Of a stretch of 64,000 nt of DNA, positions 54,769 through 63,783 are shown in pieces. The notes below the pieces were generated by a model. That model was not told the DNA's origin, ran no database searches, and was given only the letters and a program-made list of their open reading frames with translations. The DNA is from Burkholderiaceae bacterium. GTDB taxonomy: Bacteria; Pseudomonadota; Gammaproteobacteria; Burkholderiales; Burkholderiaceae_E. Numbering within the stretch: position 1 is the first letter of the stretch; each line of letters begins with the position of its first letter. Made by a program: the position numbers and the translations under genes. Location: contig JAHBZV010000002.1 in assembly GCA_019635275.1 (NCBI GenBank), forward strand, positions 1 through 64,000, read 5' to 3'.

Positions 54769-55407
54769 GTCCGGCTGGTTCTCCGGCGCCGCGTCGCGAA
54801 ACGCCCCCAGCCGCTCGCAAGCCTCGACGATGCGCAGGATCGTCGGCTTGTCGTGGAGCCGGCAATCGAAGCGGCGCGCATTGAACACCTGGGGGACCAG
54901 GCAGCAGTCGGCCAGCGTCGGCGAGTCGCCGTGACAGAACTCGCCGGTGCGCGGATCGCCGACGAGCATCCGCTCGAGCGCCGCCAACCCCTCGTCGACC
55001 CAATGGCGGTACCAGGCATCCTTGCGCTGCGCGTCGACGCCCAGCTCGCGCACCAGGTACTGCAGCACGCGAAGATTGTTCAACGGATGGATGTCGCAGG
55101 CGATGGCCTGGGCGATCGCCCTCACGCGCGCGCGCCCCGGTGGGTCCGTCGGCAGCAGCGGCGCCGCCGGATGCATCTCGTCGAGGTATTCGATGATGGC
55201 CAGCGACTGCGTGAACGTCCCGTCGCCGGCGCGCAGCACCGGAACCAGGCCCAGCGGATGGCGCGCCAGGTGCTCGGGCTGGCGCTGCTCGCCGCCGTCG
55301 CGCAGCAGGTGCACCGGCACCGGCCGGTAGCGCAGCCCCTTCAGGTTCAGCGCGATGCGCACCCGGTAGGCGGCCGAGCTGCGGAAGTAGGTGTAGAGCT
55401 CGATCAT
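54760..55407 (-). CDS. maiA: Maleylacetoacetate/maleylpyruvate isomerase (zeta-class GST)
   Basis: This 215-residue zeta-class glutathione transferase-like enzyme has the signature YTYFRSSAAYRVRIALNLKG, where the SSAAYRVR motif holds the catalytic Ser, and TQSLAIIEYLDEMHP and DIHPLNNLRVLQYL blocks. It isomerises the cis ring-cleavage product to the fumaryl form. The fumarylacetoacetase-type gene is directly upstream (18 bases), so the two should act in sequence on homogentisate or gentisate products. Confidence 0.93.
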   Translation of the reverse strand: MIELYTYFRSSAAYRVRIALNLKGLRYRPVPVHLLRDGGEQRQPEHLARHPLGLVPVLRAGDGTFTQSLAIIEYLDEMHPAAPLLPTDPPGRARVRAIAQAIACDIHPLNNLRVLQYLVRELGVDAQRKDAWYRHWVDEGLAALERMLVGDPRTGEFCHGDSPTLADCCLVPQVFNARRFDCRLHDKPTILRIVEACERLGAFRDAAPENQPDAE

Positions 55408-55425
55408 CGTCGACGATGCTGCCCT

Positions 55426-56457
55426 TCAGGCCGAATGCCGTTCGACGCGCTGCTCGATCGCGCCGAAGATGCTGCGGTTGGCCGCGTCGAGCATCTCGAT
55501 GCGCACCGTGTCGCCGAACTGCAGGTACGGGGTCTGCGGCTTGCCGTTCTCGATCGTCTCGTACATCCGCACCTCGGCCACGCAGCAGTACCCGACGCCG
55601 CCGTTGCGGATGCTCGAGCCGTGCAGGCCGCCCTGCTTGTTCGAGACCGTGCCCGAGCCGATGATCGAGCCCGCCTCGAGGTCGCGGGTCGCAGCGGCGT
55701 GCGCGAGCAGCCGCGGAAAATCGAACACCATGTCGGTGCCGGCGTCGGGCCGGCCGAACAGCTCGCCGTTGACGTGCACAACCAGCGGCCGGTGCACCTT
55801 CCCGTCCCGCCACGCGTCGCCCAGCTCGTCGGGGGTGGCCGCCACCGGCGAGAACGCCGACGCGGGCTTCGACTGGAAGAAGCCGAAGCCCTTCGCGAGC
55901 TCGGCCGGGATCAGGTTGCGCAGCGACACGTCGTTGACCAGCATCAGCAGGCGGATCGCGCCGGCGCAGCGCTCCGGGCTCGCGCCCATCGCGACGTCGC
56001 CTGTGACCACCGCCACCTCGGCCTCGAGGTCGATGCCCCAGTCGACGCTGATGGCGCGGATCGGGTCGCGCGGGCCGACGAAGGAATCCGATCCGCCCTG
56101 GTACATCAGCGGATCGGTCCAGAAGCTGGGCGGCATCTCCGATCCGCGCGCACGGCGCACCAGTTCGACGTGGTTCACGTAGGCCGATCCATCGGCCCAC
56201 TGGTAGGCGCGCGGCAACGGCGAGTGGCACGCGGCCGGATCGAACGGCATCGTCTGCCGGCCTGCGACGCCGTCGTCGGCGCCGCGATCGAGCGTCTCGA
56301 AGGCGCGCTGCAGCGCGGGCGCGGCGGTGTCCCAGTCGTCGATCGCCTGCTGTAGCGTGCCGGCGACATCGCCGACGGTGCGGCAACGGCCCAGGTCGCG
56401 GCTGACGACGACCAGCGTGCCGTCGCGGCCGCCGCGCTTCAGGGTGGCTAGCTTCAT
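55426..56457 (-). CDS. Fumarylacetoacetate hydrolase family protein
   Basis: This 343-residue FAH-fold enzyme has the metal-binding acid residues in ISVDWGIDLEAEVAVVTGD, the ARGSEMPPSFW region, the FFQSKPASAFSPVAATPDEL block and GSGTVSNKQG near the end. It hydrolyses a fumaryl-type diketo acid to fumarate plus acetoacetate or pyruvate; the length suits the larger bacterial fumarylacetoacetase-type proteins. It is between maiA and the TRAP system. A ring-cleaving dioxygenase of the classic type is not in the window. Confidence 0.9.
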   Translation of the reverse strand: MKLATLKRGGRDGTLVVVSRDLGRCRTVGDVAGTLQQAIDDWDTAAPALQRAFETLDRGADDGVAGRQTMPFDPAACHSPLPRAYQWADGSAYVNHVELVRRARGSEMPPSFWTDPLMYQGGSDSFVGPRDPIRAISVDWGIDLEAEVAVVTGDVAMGASPERCAGAIRLLMLVNDVSLRNLIPAELAKGFGFFQSKPASAFSPVAATPDELGDAWRDGKVHRPLVVHVNGELFGRPDAGTDMVFDFPRLLAHAAATRDLEAGSIIGSGTVSNKQGGLHGSSIRNGGVGYCCVAEVRMYETIENGKPQTPYLQFGDTVRIEMLDAANRSIFGAIEQRVERHSA

Positions 56458-56478
56458 CGTGGCAGCTTCTTCGAGGTC

Positions 56479-57480
56479 CTAGCGCTTGCGCAGCTTCGCG
56501 AGCTCGGAGCTGACCTCGTTGAACAGGCCCGGGCCGACCTCCTTCGAGAACTCGTCCCAGACCGGCTTGACCTTTTCGCGCATCCGCACCACTTCGGCCG
56601 GCGCGACCTCGTTCACCTGCATGCCGGCGGCGGCGAGCGCGGCCTGCGCCGAGCGCGCCTGGTCGCGCGCGACCTGGCGCTGGTAGCTGCGCGCCTCGAC
56701 CGCCGAGTCGACCAGGATCTTGCGATCGGCGTCGGAGAGCTTGTCCCAGAACTTCTTCGAGACGAGCGGAACGAAGGCGCCGTAGGCATGCTTCGTGATC
56801 GACAGGTACTTCTGGACCTCGCCGAGTTTGAGCGCTGCGATCACCGCGGTCGGCGTCCCCTGCCCGTCGACGGTCCGCGTCTCGAGCGCGGTGTACAGCT
56901 CGGGCACCGCCAGCGGCACCGGATTGGCCCCGAGGGCGCGGATGGTTTCCTGCGAGATCTTCGCCTGGATCGCGCGGAACTTCAGGCCCTGGAAGTCTTC
57001 GACGCGCGCGATCGGCCGCTTGCTGTTCGTCGCGTTGAAGAAGCCGTTCTCCCAGTAGGCCAGGCCGACCAGCCCCTTCTCTGGCAGCTTGTCGAGCAGG
57101 CGCTTGCCGATCGGGCCGTCGAGGATCGCGTCGACCTCCTGCTCGTTGGCGAACAGGAACGGGAAGTCGAGGATCTCCATCTCCTTGACCATTCCGGTGA
57201 GGGTCGTGGTTTGCGGCACCACGAACTCGATCGTCCCGCCCTGCAGCGCGGAGGTGACCTGCACGTCGTTGCCCAGCGCGCCGCTGTAGAACGGCTTGAT
57301 CCTGATCCTGCCCTGGCTCTTCTGCTCGACGAGCTGGACGAACCGCGCCACGCCCTGTCCCTGGTGGGACTTCTCGGGCAGGGTCACGGCGAACTTGGCG
57401 GTGACCTGCGCCACCGCGGCGCCGGGCATCAGCGCCGCGGCAGCCAGCACGAGCAATCCTTCGGCGAATTTCATTCTCAC
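56479..57480 (-). CDS. dctP: TRAP transporter solute-binding protein (DctP family)
   Basis: This 333-residue periplasmic binding protein has a signal peptide (MKFAEGLLVLAAAALMPGAA) and the DctP features LPEKSHQGQGVARFVQLVEQ, FLFANEQEVDAILDGPIG, and the ligand-contact Arg-containing FQGLKFRAIQ. GTG at 57480 is used since AAGGAGG lies eight bases before; ATG at 57474 is the alternative. It captures a carboxylate for the DctQM permease; the ligand is likely an aromatic or dicarboxylic acid handled by the neighbouring enzymes. Confidence 0.9.
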   Translation of the reverse strand: MRMKFAEGLLVLAAAALMPGAAVAQVTAKFAVTLPEKSHQGQGVARFVQLVEQKSQGRIRIKPFYSGALGNDVQVTSALQGGTIEFVVPQTTTLTGMVKEMEILDFPFLFANEQEVDAILDGPIGKRLLDKLPEKGLVGLAYWENGFFNATNSKRPIARVEDFQGLKFRAIQAKISQETIRALGANPVPLAVPELYTALETRTVDGQGTPTAVIAALKLGEVQKYLSITKHAYGAFVPLVSKKFWDKLSDADRKILVDSAVEARSYQRQVARDQARSAQAALAAAGMQVNEVAPAEVVRMREKVKPVWDEFSKEVGPGLFNEVSSELAKLRKR

Positions 57481-57510
57481 GATCTCGGCCTCCTTGGGGT
57501 TCACGGATGA

Positions 57511-58788
57511 CTATCGCCACCACCCGGCCGGCACATGAACCAGGGATGGGAACAGGATGATCGCCGCCAGCACCAGCAGTTCGGCGACCAGGAACGGGAG
57601 CACGCCGCGGGCGGCCTGCGCGAAGTCGATCTTGCCCACCGAGCTCACGACGTTCAGCACGACGCCGACCGGGGGCGTGATCATGCCGATCGAGCAGTTC
57701 ATGACGAACACGACGCCGAGGTAGACCGGGTCGACGCCCGCCTGCACGGCGATCGGCAGGAAGACGGGGGTGAAGATCAGGACGATCGGGATGAAATCGA
57801 GGACCATCCCGGCGAGGAACACCGCGACCATCATCGCGGCCACGAGGAGCACCTGACTGCCGGCAAAGGCCGTCATCCACTGTCCGACCTGGCCGGGGAT
57901 GTCGGCCACGGCGATCATGTACGAAGCGACCATCGCGAGCGCGGCGAGAATCAACACGACCGCGGTGGTTCGCGCGGTCACCAGCAGGCACTGGTAGATC
58001 GTGGCAGGCGTGAGCTCGCGATAGACGACCGCGCCGACGAACAGCGCGTACACCGCGGCCACCACCGCGGCCTCGGTCGGCGTGAACACACCGAACTTCA
58101 GGCCGCCGACGATGATCACCGGCATCAGCAGGGCCCAGAAGCCGCGCCCGAGCAGCGCAACACGTTCGCGGGCCGACTTGCGCGGCGCCACCGCGGTCTG
58201 GTCGCGGCGCGATACGAGCCACCAGGCGACGACAAGCGAGAGTCCCATGTAGACGCCTGGCGCGATTCCGGCGAGGAACAGACGCGTGATCGAGACGTTC
58301 GCGACGACGCCGAACAGCAGGAAGCCGATCGACGGCGGAATCACCGGCGCGATGATGCCGCCGGCGGCGATCAGCCCGCAGGCGCGCTCCGGGTTGTAGC
58401 CGGCACTGCGCATCATCGGCATCAGGATCGCGGCCAGCGCCGCGGTGTCGGCGACCGCCGAGCCCGACAGGCTCGCGAGGAGGACCGCCGCGACGATCGC
58501 CACGTAGCCGAGCCCGCCGCGCAGGTGCCCGACGAACGCGCCGACGAGCTCGACGATGCGCCTGGACAGCCCGCCCGCGTTCATCAGCTCGCCGGCGAGG
58601 ATGAAGAACGGCACCGCCATCAGGACGAAATTGTCGGCGCCGCCGATCGCGTTCTGGACGATGATCTGCGAGTCGAACTGCCCGAGCTGCACCATCACGC
58701 CGATTCCAGCGAACAGCAGCGCGAAGGCGATCGGCATGCCGAGGGCGATGGCGCCCAGCAGGATCGCGAGAAAGACCAGGGCGGTCAA
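57511..58788 (-). CDS. dctM: TRAP transporter large permease (DctM)
   Basis: This 425-residue protein of about 12 helices has the DctM elements FFILAGELMNAGGLSRRIVE, GSAVADTAALAAILMPMM, GIIAPVIPPSIGFLLFGV, and IGMITPPVGVVLNVV. TTG at 58788 overlaps the DctQ stop (TTGA). It uses the sodium gradient to import the DctP-bound solute. Confidence 0.93.
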   Translation of the reverse strand: MTALVFLAILLGAIALGMPIAFALLFAGIGVMVQLGQFDSQIIVQNAIGGADNFVLMAVPFFILAGELMNAGGLSRRIVELVGAFVGHLRGGLGYVAIVAAVLLASLSGSAVADTAALAAILMPMMRSAGYNPERACGLIAAGGIIAPVIPPSIGFLLFGVVANVSITRLFLAGIAPGVYMGLSLVVAWWLVSRRDQTAVAPRKSARERVALLGRGFWALLMPVIIVGGLKFGVFTPTEAAVVAAVYALFVGAVVYRELTPATIYQCLLVTARTTAVVLILAALAMVASYMIAVADIPGQVGQWMTAFAGSQVLLVAAMMVAVFLAGMVLDFIPIVLIFTPVFLPIAVQAGVDPVYLGVVFVMNCSIGMITPPVGVVLNVVSSVGKIDFAQAARGVLPFLVAELLVLAAIILFPSLVHVPAGWWR

Positions 58789-59351
58789 CGCCCGCCCTCC
58801 CCGCGCCGGCGCGCGGCGAGTTGCGCGACCTCCTCCTCGACACGGCTCTCCAGGTTCTGCGTGAGCACGAGCTCCTCGTCGGTGGGCCGGCCGAACAACA
58901 CGTCGCGGACATTCAGCAGGATGCTCACCGCCAGCCCGATCCCGAACACCACGGCGACACCGTACAGCCAGGCGTAGGCGATCCCGAGCACCGGATAGCT
59001 GTTGCCGAGATTGATCTTCGTCTGCTCCCAGCCGCCGATCACGAAGAACGCGCAGGCCGCAAGCATCAGGCCGGCGTTGAAGACGATCACCCCCTTGCGC
59101 GCGCCGGCCGGCAGCTTCCTGACCAGGCCATCGAAACCCAGGTGCGCGTGCTGCCTCGACGCGAGGATCGCGCCGAGGAAGATCAGCCAGACGAACAGCA
59201 GCCTTGCGAGCTCCTCGGAAACCGCCAACCCCGCATCGAACGCGTAGCGCAGCACGACGTTGCCGAACACCAGCACCGCCATCACCGAAAGGCAGGCGAC
59301 GATCGTGCCCTCGAGGGCACGCGTCACCCACCGTTCGAGCTTCGCGAGCAC
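58785..59351 (-). CDS. dctQ: TRAP transporter small permease (DctQ)
   Basis: This 188-residue four-helix protein has the DctQ motif GNVVLRYAFDAGLAVSEELA and a following FVWLIFLGAILASRQHAHLG. A charged cytosolic tail follows residue 150. GTG start at 59351. It is 24 bases after the VOC gene and coupled to dctM. Confidence 0.9.
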   Translation of the reverse strand: MLAKLERWVTRALEGTIVACLSVMAVLVFGNVVLRYAFDAGLAVSEELARLLFVWLIFLGAILASRQHAHLGFDGLVRKLPAGARKGVIVFNAGLMLAACAFFVIGGWEQTKINLGNSYPVLGIAYAWLYGVAVVFGIGLAVSILLNVRDVLFGRPTDEELVLTQNLESRVEEEVAQLAARRRGEGGR

Positions 59352-59375
59352 GCTGCGCCCCCCGGACGCCGATCC

Positions 59376-59915
59376 TCAGGCGCTGAACTCCTTCTCGTGC
59401 ATCCAGGCCGCGTGCTTGGGCGCCTTCTTCGTTCGCGCCCACTCCTCCAGCATCTCCCACTTGACCTCGTCGAGCTTGCGTGACATCTCGGGGGTCGCGG
59501 TGTTGAACGCGAGCTCCAGCCGATGGCCGTTCGGGTCGTAGAAGTAGATCGACTTGAAGATCGTGTGGTCGGTGGGCCCGATCACCTCGATGCCGTCGGC
59601 CTCCATGCGGGCCTTGACCTCGTGCAGCCGGTCCATCGAGCCGACTTCGAACGCGAGATGCTGCGTCCAGACCGGCGTGTTCGGGTCGCGCCCCATCGGC
59701 GGCTTGGTCGGCAGCTCGAAGAACGCCAGGATGTTGCCCCCGCCGGCATCCATGAAGATGTGCATGTAGGGGTCCGGGTCCTTCGTCGAAGGGACCTGGT
59801 CTTCGGCGATCGCGAGCACGAAGTCCATGTCGAGGTACTTGCGGTACCACTCGACGGTTTCCTTCGCGTCCTTGCAGCGGTACGCAACGTGATGGATCTT
59901 GCTGACGATACCCAT
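59376..59915 (-). CDS. VOC-family dioxygenase/glyoxalase-like protein
   Basis: This 179-residue vicinal-oxygen-chelate protein has the likely metal ligands in KIHHVAYRC (His), TQHLAFEVG (His) and HRLELAFN (Glu), the usual 2-His-1-Glu set. ATG at 59915 follows GGAGG. It is the first gene of the TRAP/FAH/MAI unit, divergent from lysR. It could be the ring-cleaving or dehydratase step that feeds the isomerase and hydrolase, but its reaction is unproven. Confidence 0.82.
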   Translation of the reverse strand: MGIVSKIHHVAYRCKDAKETVEWYRKYLDMDFVLAIAEDQVPSTKDPDPYMHIFMDAGGGNILAFFELPTKPPMGRDPNTPVWTQHLAFEVGSMDRLHEVKARMEADGIEVIGPTDHTIFKSIYFYDPNGHRLELAFNTATPEMSRKLDEVKWEMLEEWARTKKAPKHAAWMHEKEFSA

Positions 59916-59952
59916 GAGCGCTTCCCTCCGGTGGCCGTGGACGACAAAGGAT

Positions 59953-59960
59953 TTGCGCAA
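59953..59960. promoter_or_regulatory. TTGCGCAA palindrome in the VOC/LysR intergenic region
   Basis: An 8-base perfect palindrome lies in the AT-rich stretch between the divergent VOC gene and lysR. LysR sites are often near such dyads; TATGAT at 59985-59980 (minus) could be a -10 element. Weak evidence. Confidence 0.3.
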
Positions 59961-60022
59961 TTAGATTCCCCGGCGATCTATCATACAAACGGTTTTTCGT
60001 CATGCATTCATCGGGTAATCTC

Positions 60023-60925
60023 ATGAATGTCACGTTGCGCCAGTTGCGTGCCTTCGTCGCGGTCGCCCGTTCCGGCAGCTTCACGCTGGCGGCCGAGAAC
60101 CTGTTCGTCACGCAGTCGGCGCTCAGCGGCCTGGTCCGCGAGCTCGAGCAGTCGCTCGGGCTGCGGCTGATCGACCGCAGCACCCGGCGAATCCACCTGT
60201 CGGACGTCGGGCGCGACCTGTTTCCGCTCGTCGAGAAGATTCTCAACGACCTCGACGGGGTCCTGAACGAGGTCGTCAACCTCAAGTCGCTCAAGACGGG
60301 CACGGTCCGCGTCGCGGCGCCGCAGCTGATGTGTTGCACGCTTCTGCCAGAAGTCATCGCCGCATTCGCCGCGCAGCATCCGGGAATCCGGATCAGGCTG
60401 GTCGACAGTCCGGTCGAGAACGTCGCCGCCCGCGTGCTCTCCGGCGAGGTCGACCTGGGCATCGGTCCCGAGCGCGATCCGAACCCTCACGTCGAGGCGA
60501 CCACGCTGTTCGAGTTGCCGTTCATGGCGGTGATGCCCGCCGGTCACGAACTCGCGCGCCGCGCGTCGGTAAAGTGGAGCGATCTCGCCGGCTTCCCGCT
60601 GATCTCGCTGGGCGGCCCGTTTGCCGAGCGTCTGGCCGCCGACCTGCACGCCGCCGCGCGCGACCTGACGGTCGAGGCGAAGGTCTCGTTCATGTCGACG
60701 GCGCTGAGCATGGTGAGCGCCGGCATGGGCGTCACGGTCTGCATCCCGTATGCCGCGTCCCTCGTCCGGCTCTACAGCCTCGTCATGCGGCCGCTGATCG
60801 ACCCCGTCGTGACGAGGCGGTTCTTCGTGCTCGGCCGCAGTGACCGGTCGCTGTCGCCCGCGGCGCAGGCATTTCGCGGGTTCCTGTTCGAAGAGATCGA
60901 GAAGCGCAAGGGGTTCGTCGACTGA
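60023..60925 (+). CDS. LysR-family transcriptional regulator
   Basis: This 300-residue regulator opens with the LysR helix-turn-helix MNVTLRQLRAFVAVARSGSF and AAENLFVTQSALSGLVRELE, then a ligand-binding domain starting at TVRVAAPQLMCCTLLP. ATG at 60023 gives the standard family start; an in-frame ATG at 60002 would add seven residues. It is divergent from the VOC-TRAP-FAH-MAI unit and is its probable regulator. Confidence 0.92.
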   Translation: MNVTLRQLRAFVAVARSGSFTLAAENLFVTQSALSGLVRELEQSLGLRLIDRSTRRIHLSDVGRDLFPLVEKILNDLDGVLNEVVNLKSLKTGTVRVAAPQLMCCTLLPEVIAAFAAQHPGIRIRLVDSPVENVAARVLSGEVDLGIGPERDPNPHVEATTLFELPFMAVMPAGHELARRASVKWSDLAGFPLISLGGPFAERLAADLHAAARDLTVEAKVSFMSTALSMVSAGMGVTVCIPYAASLVRLYSLVMRPLIDPVVTRRFFVLGRSDRSLSPAAQAFRGFLFEEIEKRKGFVD

Positions 60926-61091
60926 CACGCGCGGACCTCGAGCGGCTGCCCCTCCGTCGTCGACGGCATCCGGGAGGTTGGATGCCACGGCGCCGTCGGA
61001 ATTGTTGACACCGGAAGCGACGAGGCGGGCACGACCCGCCACCGAGGCCGCCGCCGTCGCGACGTGGTCGCACGCTGCGGGACCACAAGTG

Positions 61092-61105
61092 CCTGATCCG
61101 TCAGG
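61092..61105. promoter_or_regulatory. Inverted repeat CCTGA-TCCG-TCAGG, candidate activator site
   Basis: A perfect 5-base dyad about 46 bases before the -24 element. An enhancer-binding protein for the sigma-54 promoter could bind here, though usual sites are often somewhat further upstream. Confidence 0.35.
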
Positions 61106-61150
61106 GGCTGCCGCGCCGCGAACGCCACGATCGCGCTCCGGCCAGATGCA

Positions 61151-61167
61151 TTGGCACGAATATTGCC
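61151..61167 (+). promoter_or_regulatory. Sigma-54 (-24/-12) promoter
   Basis: TTGGCACGAATATTGCC matches the RpoN consensus TGGCAC-N5-TTGC exactly, with correct spacing (61152-61166). It points to the flippase gene that starts 83 bases later. Confidence 0.75.
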
Positions 61168-61249
61168 TGCCGCATAGACTGGTCGCACGGCCCGGCCTGC
61201 GGTCGACCGGCTTCACCATTTCGCAAGGGCCGCGCGCGAACCGAATCCG

Positions 61250-62704
61250 ATGCCCAGTGTCCGCCGCTCGTTGCTGTTGTCGCTTGCCGACAGCTACCTG
61301 GGCCTCGTTCTCCAGCTCGCCGCGACGGTCATCGTCTCGCGCCTGCTGATGCCGGCCGAAGTGGGGGTCTTCGCGATCGCAGCCGTGTTCGCCGCTGTCG
61401 CCGGGACTGTCCGCGACTTCGGTGTCGGCGAATACCTGATCCAGGAGCGCAAGCTCTCGCGCCAGCACATCCGGGCGGCGCTTGCGCTGAACATCATCGT
61501 CTCCTGGGGAATGGCGCTGTTGCTGGTTGCCGCCGCCCCGCTCGCGGCCGACTTCTATCGCGAGCCCGGCGTCGCCAGGGTGATGGCCGTGCAGGCACTG
61601 GGCCTGCTGCTCGTGCCCTTCGGCGCGGTGATCCACGCCTGGTTCCGGCGCGAGCTCGATTACCGGCCAATCGTCATCGGCAACGCGCTGTCCAACGTCG
61701 CGTCGTTCATCGCCACCGTGTCGCTCGCTCTGCTGGGCTTCGGCTACATGAGCCTCGCCTGGTCGTCATTCGTCGGCATCGTCGTCAGCGTCTCGGCGAT
61801 CAACTGGCTCAGGCCGAAGGGCTTCCCCCTCATTCCGGGCACGAAGGGACTAGGCCACGCGTTCCACTTCGGCCGGTTCGCGGGTGCCGTCTACATCGTC
61901 GCGCAGATCGGCAAGGGCGCGCCGGAATTGCTGATCGGTCGCGCGCGGGGCGCCACCGACGTCGGCCTCTTCAGCCGCGCCGGCGGCCTGGTCGAGCTGT
62001 TCAACCGGCTGGCGACGCGCCCGGTGATGCAGGTCTGCATGCCCTACTTCGCACGAGCCCGGCGCGAGAGCGGCTCGGTGCTGCCGGCATACCTGAACAG
62101 CGTGTCGCTGCTCACCGCGGTCGGTTGGCCCTTCCTCGGTTGCCTCGTCGTCGTGGCTTGGGCGGCGATCCGCATCGTTTACGGCCCAAACTGGATGGCT
62201 GCCGTGCCGCTGGCGCAGGTCCTGTGCCTGGCTGGTGCAATCGAACTGCTGTTCATGCCGTCGCGCGAGGCGCTGCTCGCGTGCGGGGAAGCGCGTCGCG
62301 CCAACGCGCTGCAACTGCAGATCGTCGCGCTCCAGGTGGCGGGCCTGGCGGCCGTGTTTCCGTTCGGGCCGGCCGGCGCCTGCTGGGGACTGGCGGTCGC
62401 GGCGCTGGGCGGCGCAATGCTGTCGCAGTGGCACCTGGGCCGGCGCATCGGACTGCGCGTCGGCGAGCTGTTGCGCGCCTGCGGTCCGAGCGCAGCGCTC
62501 ACCGCGCTGACGGTCGCGCCGCTGGCGATCGCATCCGGAATTCGTCCGCCGGACGAGGCGAACTACATCGACTGGGCGGTGTTCGGCGCCGCTGCCGCCG
62601 CACTGTCGTGGCTTGCCGGGCTGTGGCTGCTGCGCCACCCGCTGCGCGACGAACTGCTCGCGCTGTGGCGGCGAATCGGGCGGCGCCGCCAAGTCTCGCC
62701 GTGA
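61250..62704 (+). CDS. Polysaccharide/oligosaccharide flippase (Wzx/MATE-like)
   Basis: This 484-residue protein with about 12-14 helices belongs to the polysaccharide transporter family (Wzx/RfbX-like): LADSYLGLVLQLAATVIVSR at the start, GTVRDFGVGEYLIQERKLS, AFHFGRFAGAVYIVAQIGKG and FSRAGGLVELFNRL. It likely flips lipid-linked glycan for exopolysaccharide. A sigma-54 promoter precedes it, which is a feature of some betaproteobacterial exopolysaccharide systems. It is alone here: no glycosyltransferases are next to it in the window. Confidence 0.87.
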   Translation: MPSVRRSLLLSLADSYLGLVLQLAATVIVSRLLMPAEVGVFAIAAVFAAVAGTVRDFGVGEYLIQERKLSRQHIRAALALNIIVSWGMALLLVAAAPLAADFYREPGVARVMAVQALGLLLVPFGAVIHAWFRRELDYRPIVIGNALSNVASFIATVSLALLGFGYMSLAWSSFVGIVVSVSAINWLRPKGFPLIPGTKGLGHAFHFGRFAGAVYIVAQIGKGAPELLIGRARGATDVGLFSRAGGLVELFNRLATRPVMQVCMPYFARARRESGSVLPAYLNSVSLLTAVGWPFLGCLVVVAWAAIRIVYGPNWMAAVPLAQVLCLAGAIELLFMPSREALLACGEARRANALQLQIVALQVAGLAAVFPFGPAGACWGLAVAALGGAMLSQWHLGRRIGLRVGELLRACGPSAALTALTVAPLAIASGIRPPDEANYIDWAVFGAAAAALSWLAGLWLLRHPLRDELLALWRRIGRRRQVSP

Positions 62705-62717
62705 CGCCGCCGCGGGC

Positions 62718-63710
<993 letters not shown>

Positions 63711-63783
63711 GGGGTGTCCTCCCTTCGGGTTGGCCTGCAGCGGCCGCGACGCTCCCGCCTCGTCGGCCGACGTGATCGGGAGA

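Larger units (their letters stand above)
60926..61249. other. 324-base intergenic region with a sigma-54 promoter
   Basis: No open frame with coding character or RNA gene was recognised. It holds the sigma-54 promoter at 61151-61167 and an upstream dyad at 61092-61105. Confidence 0.6.
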
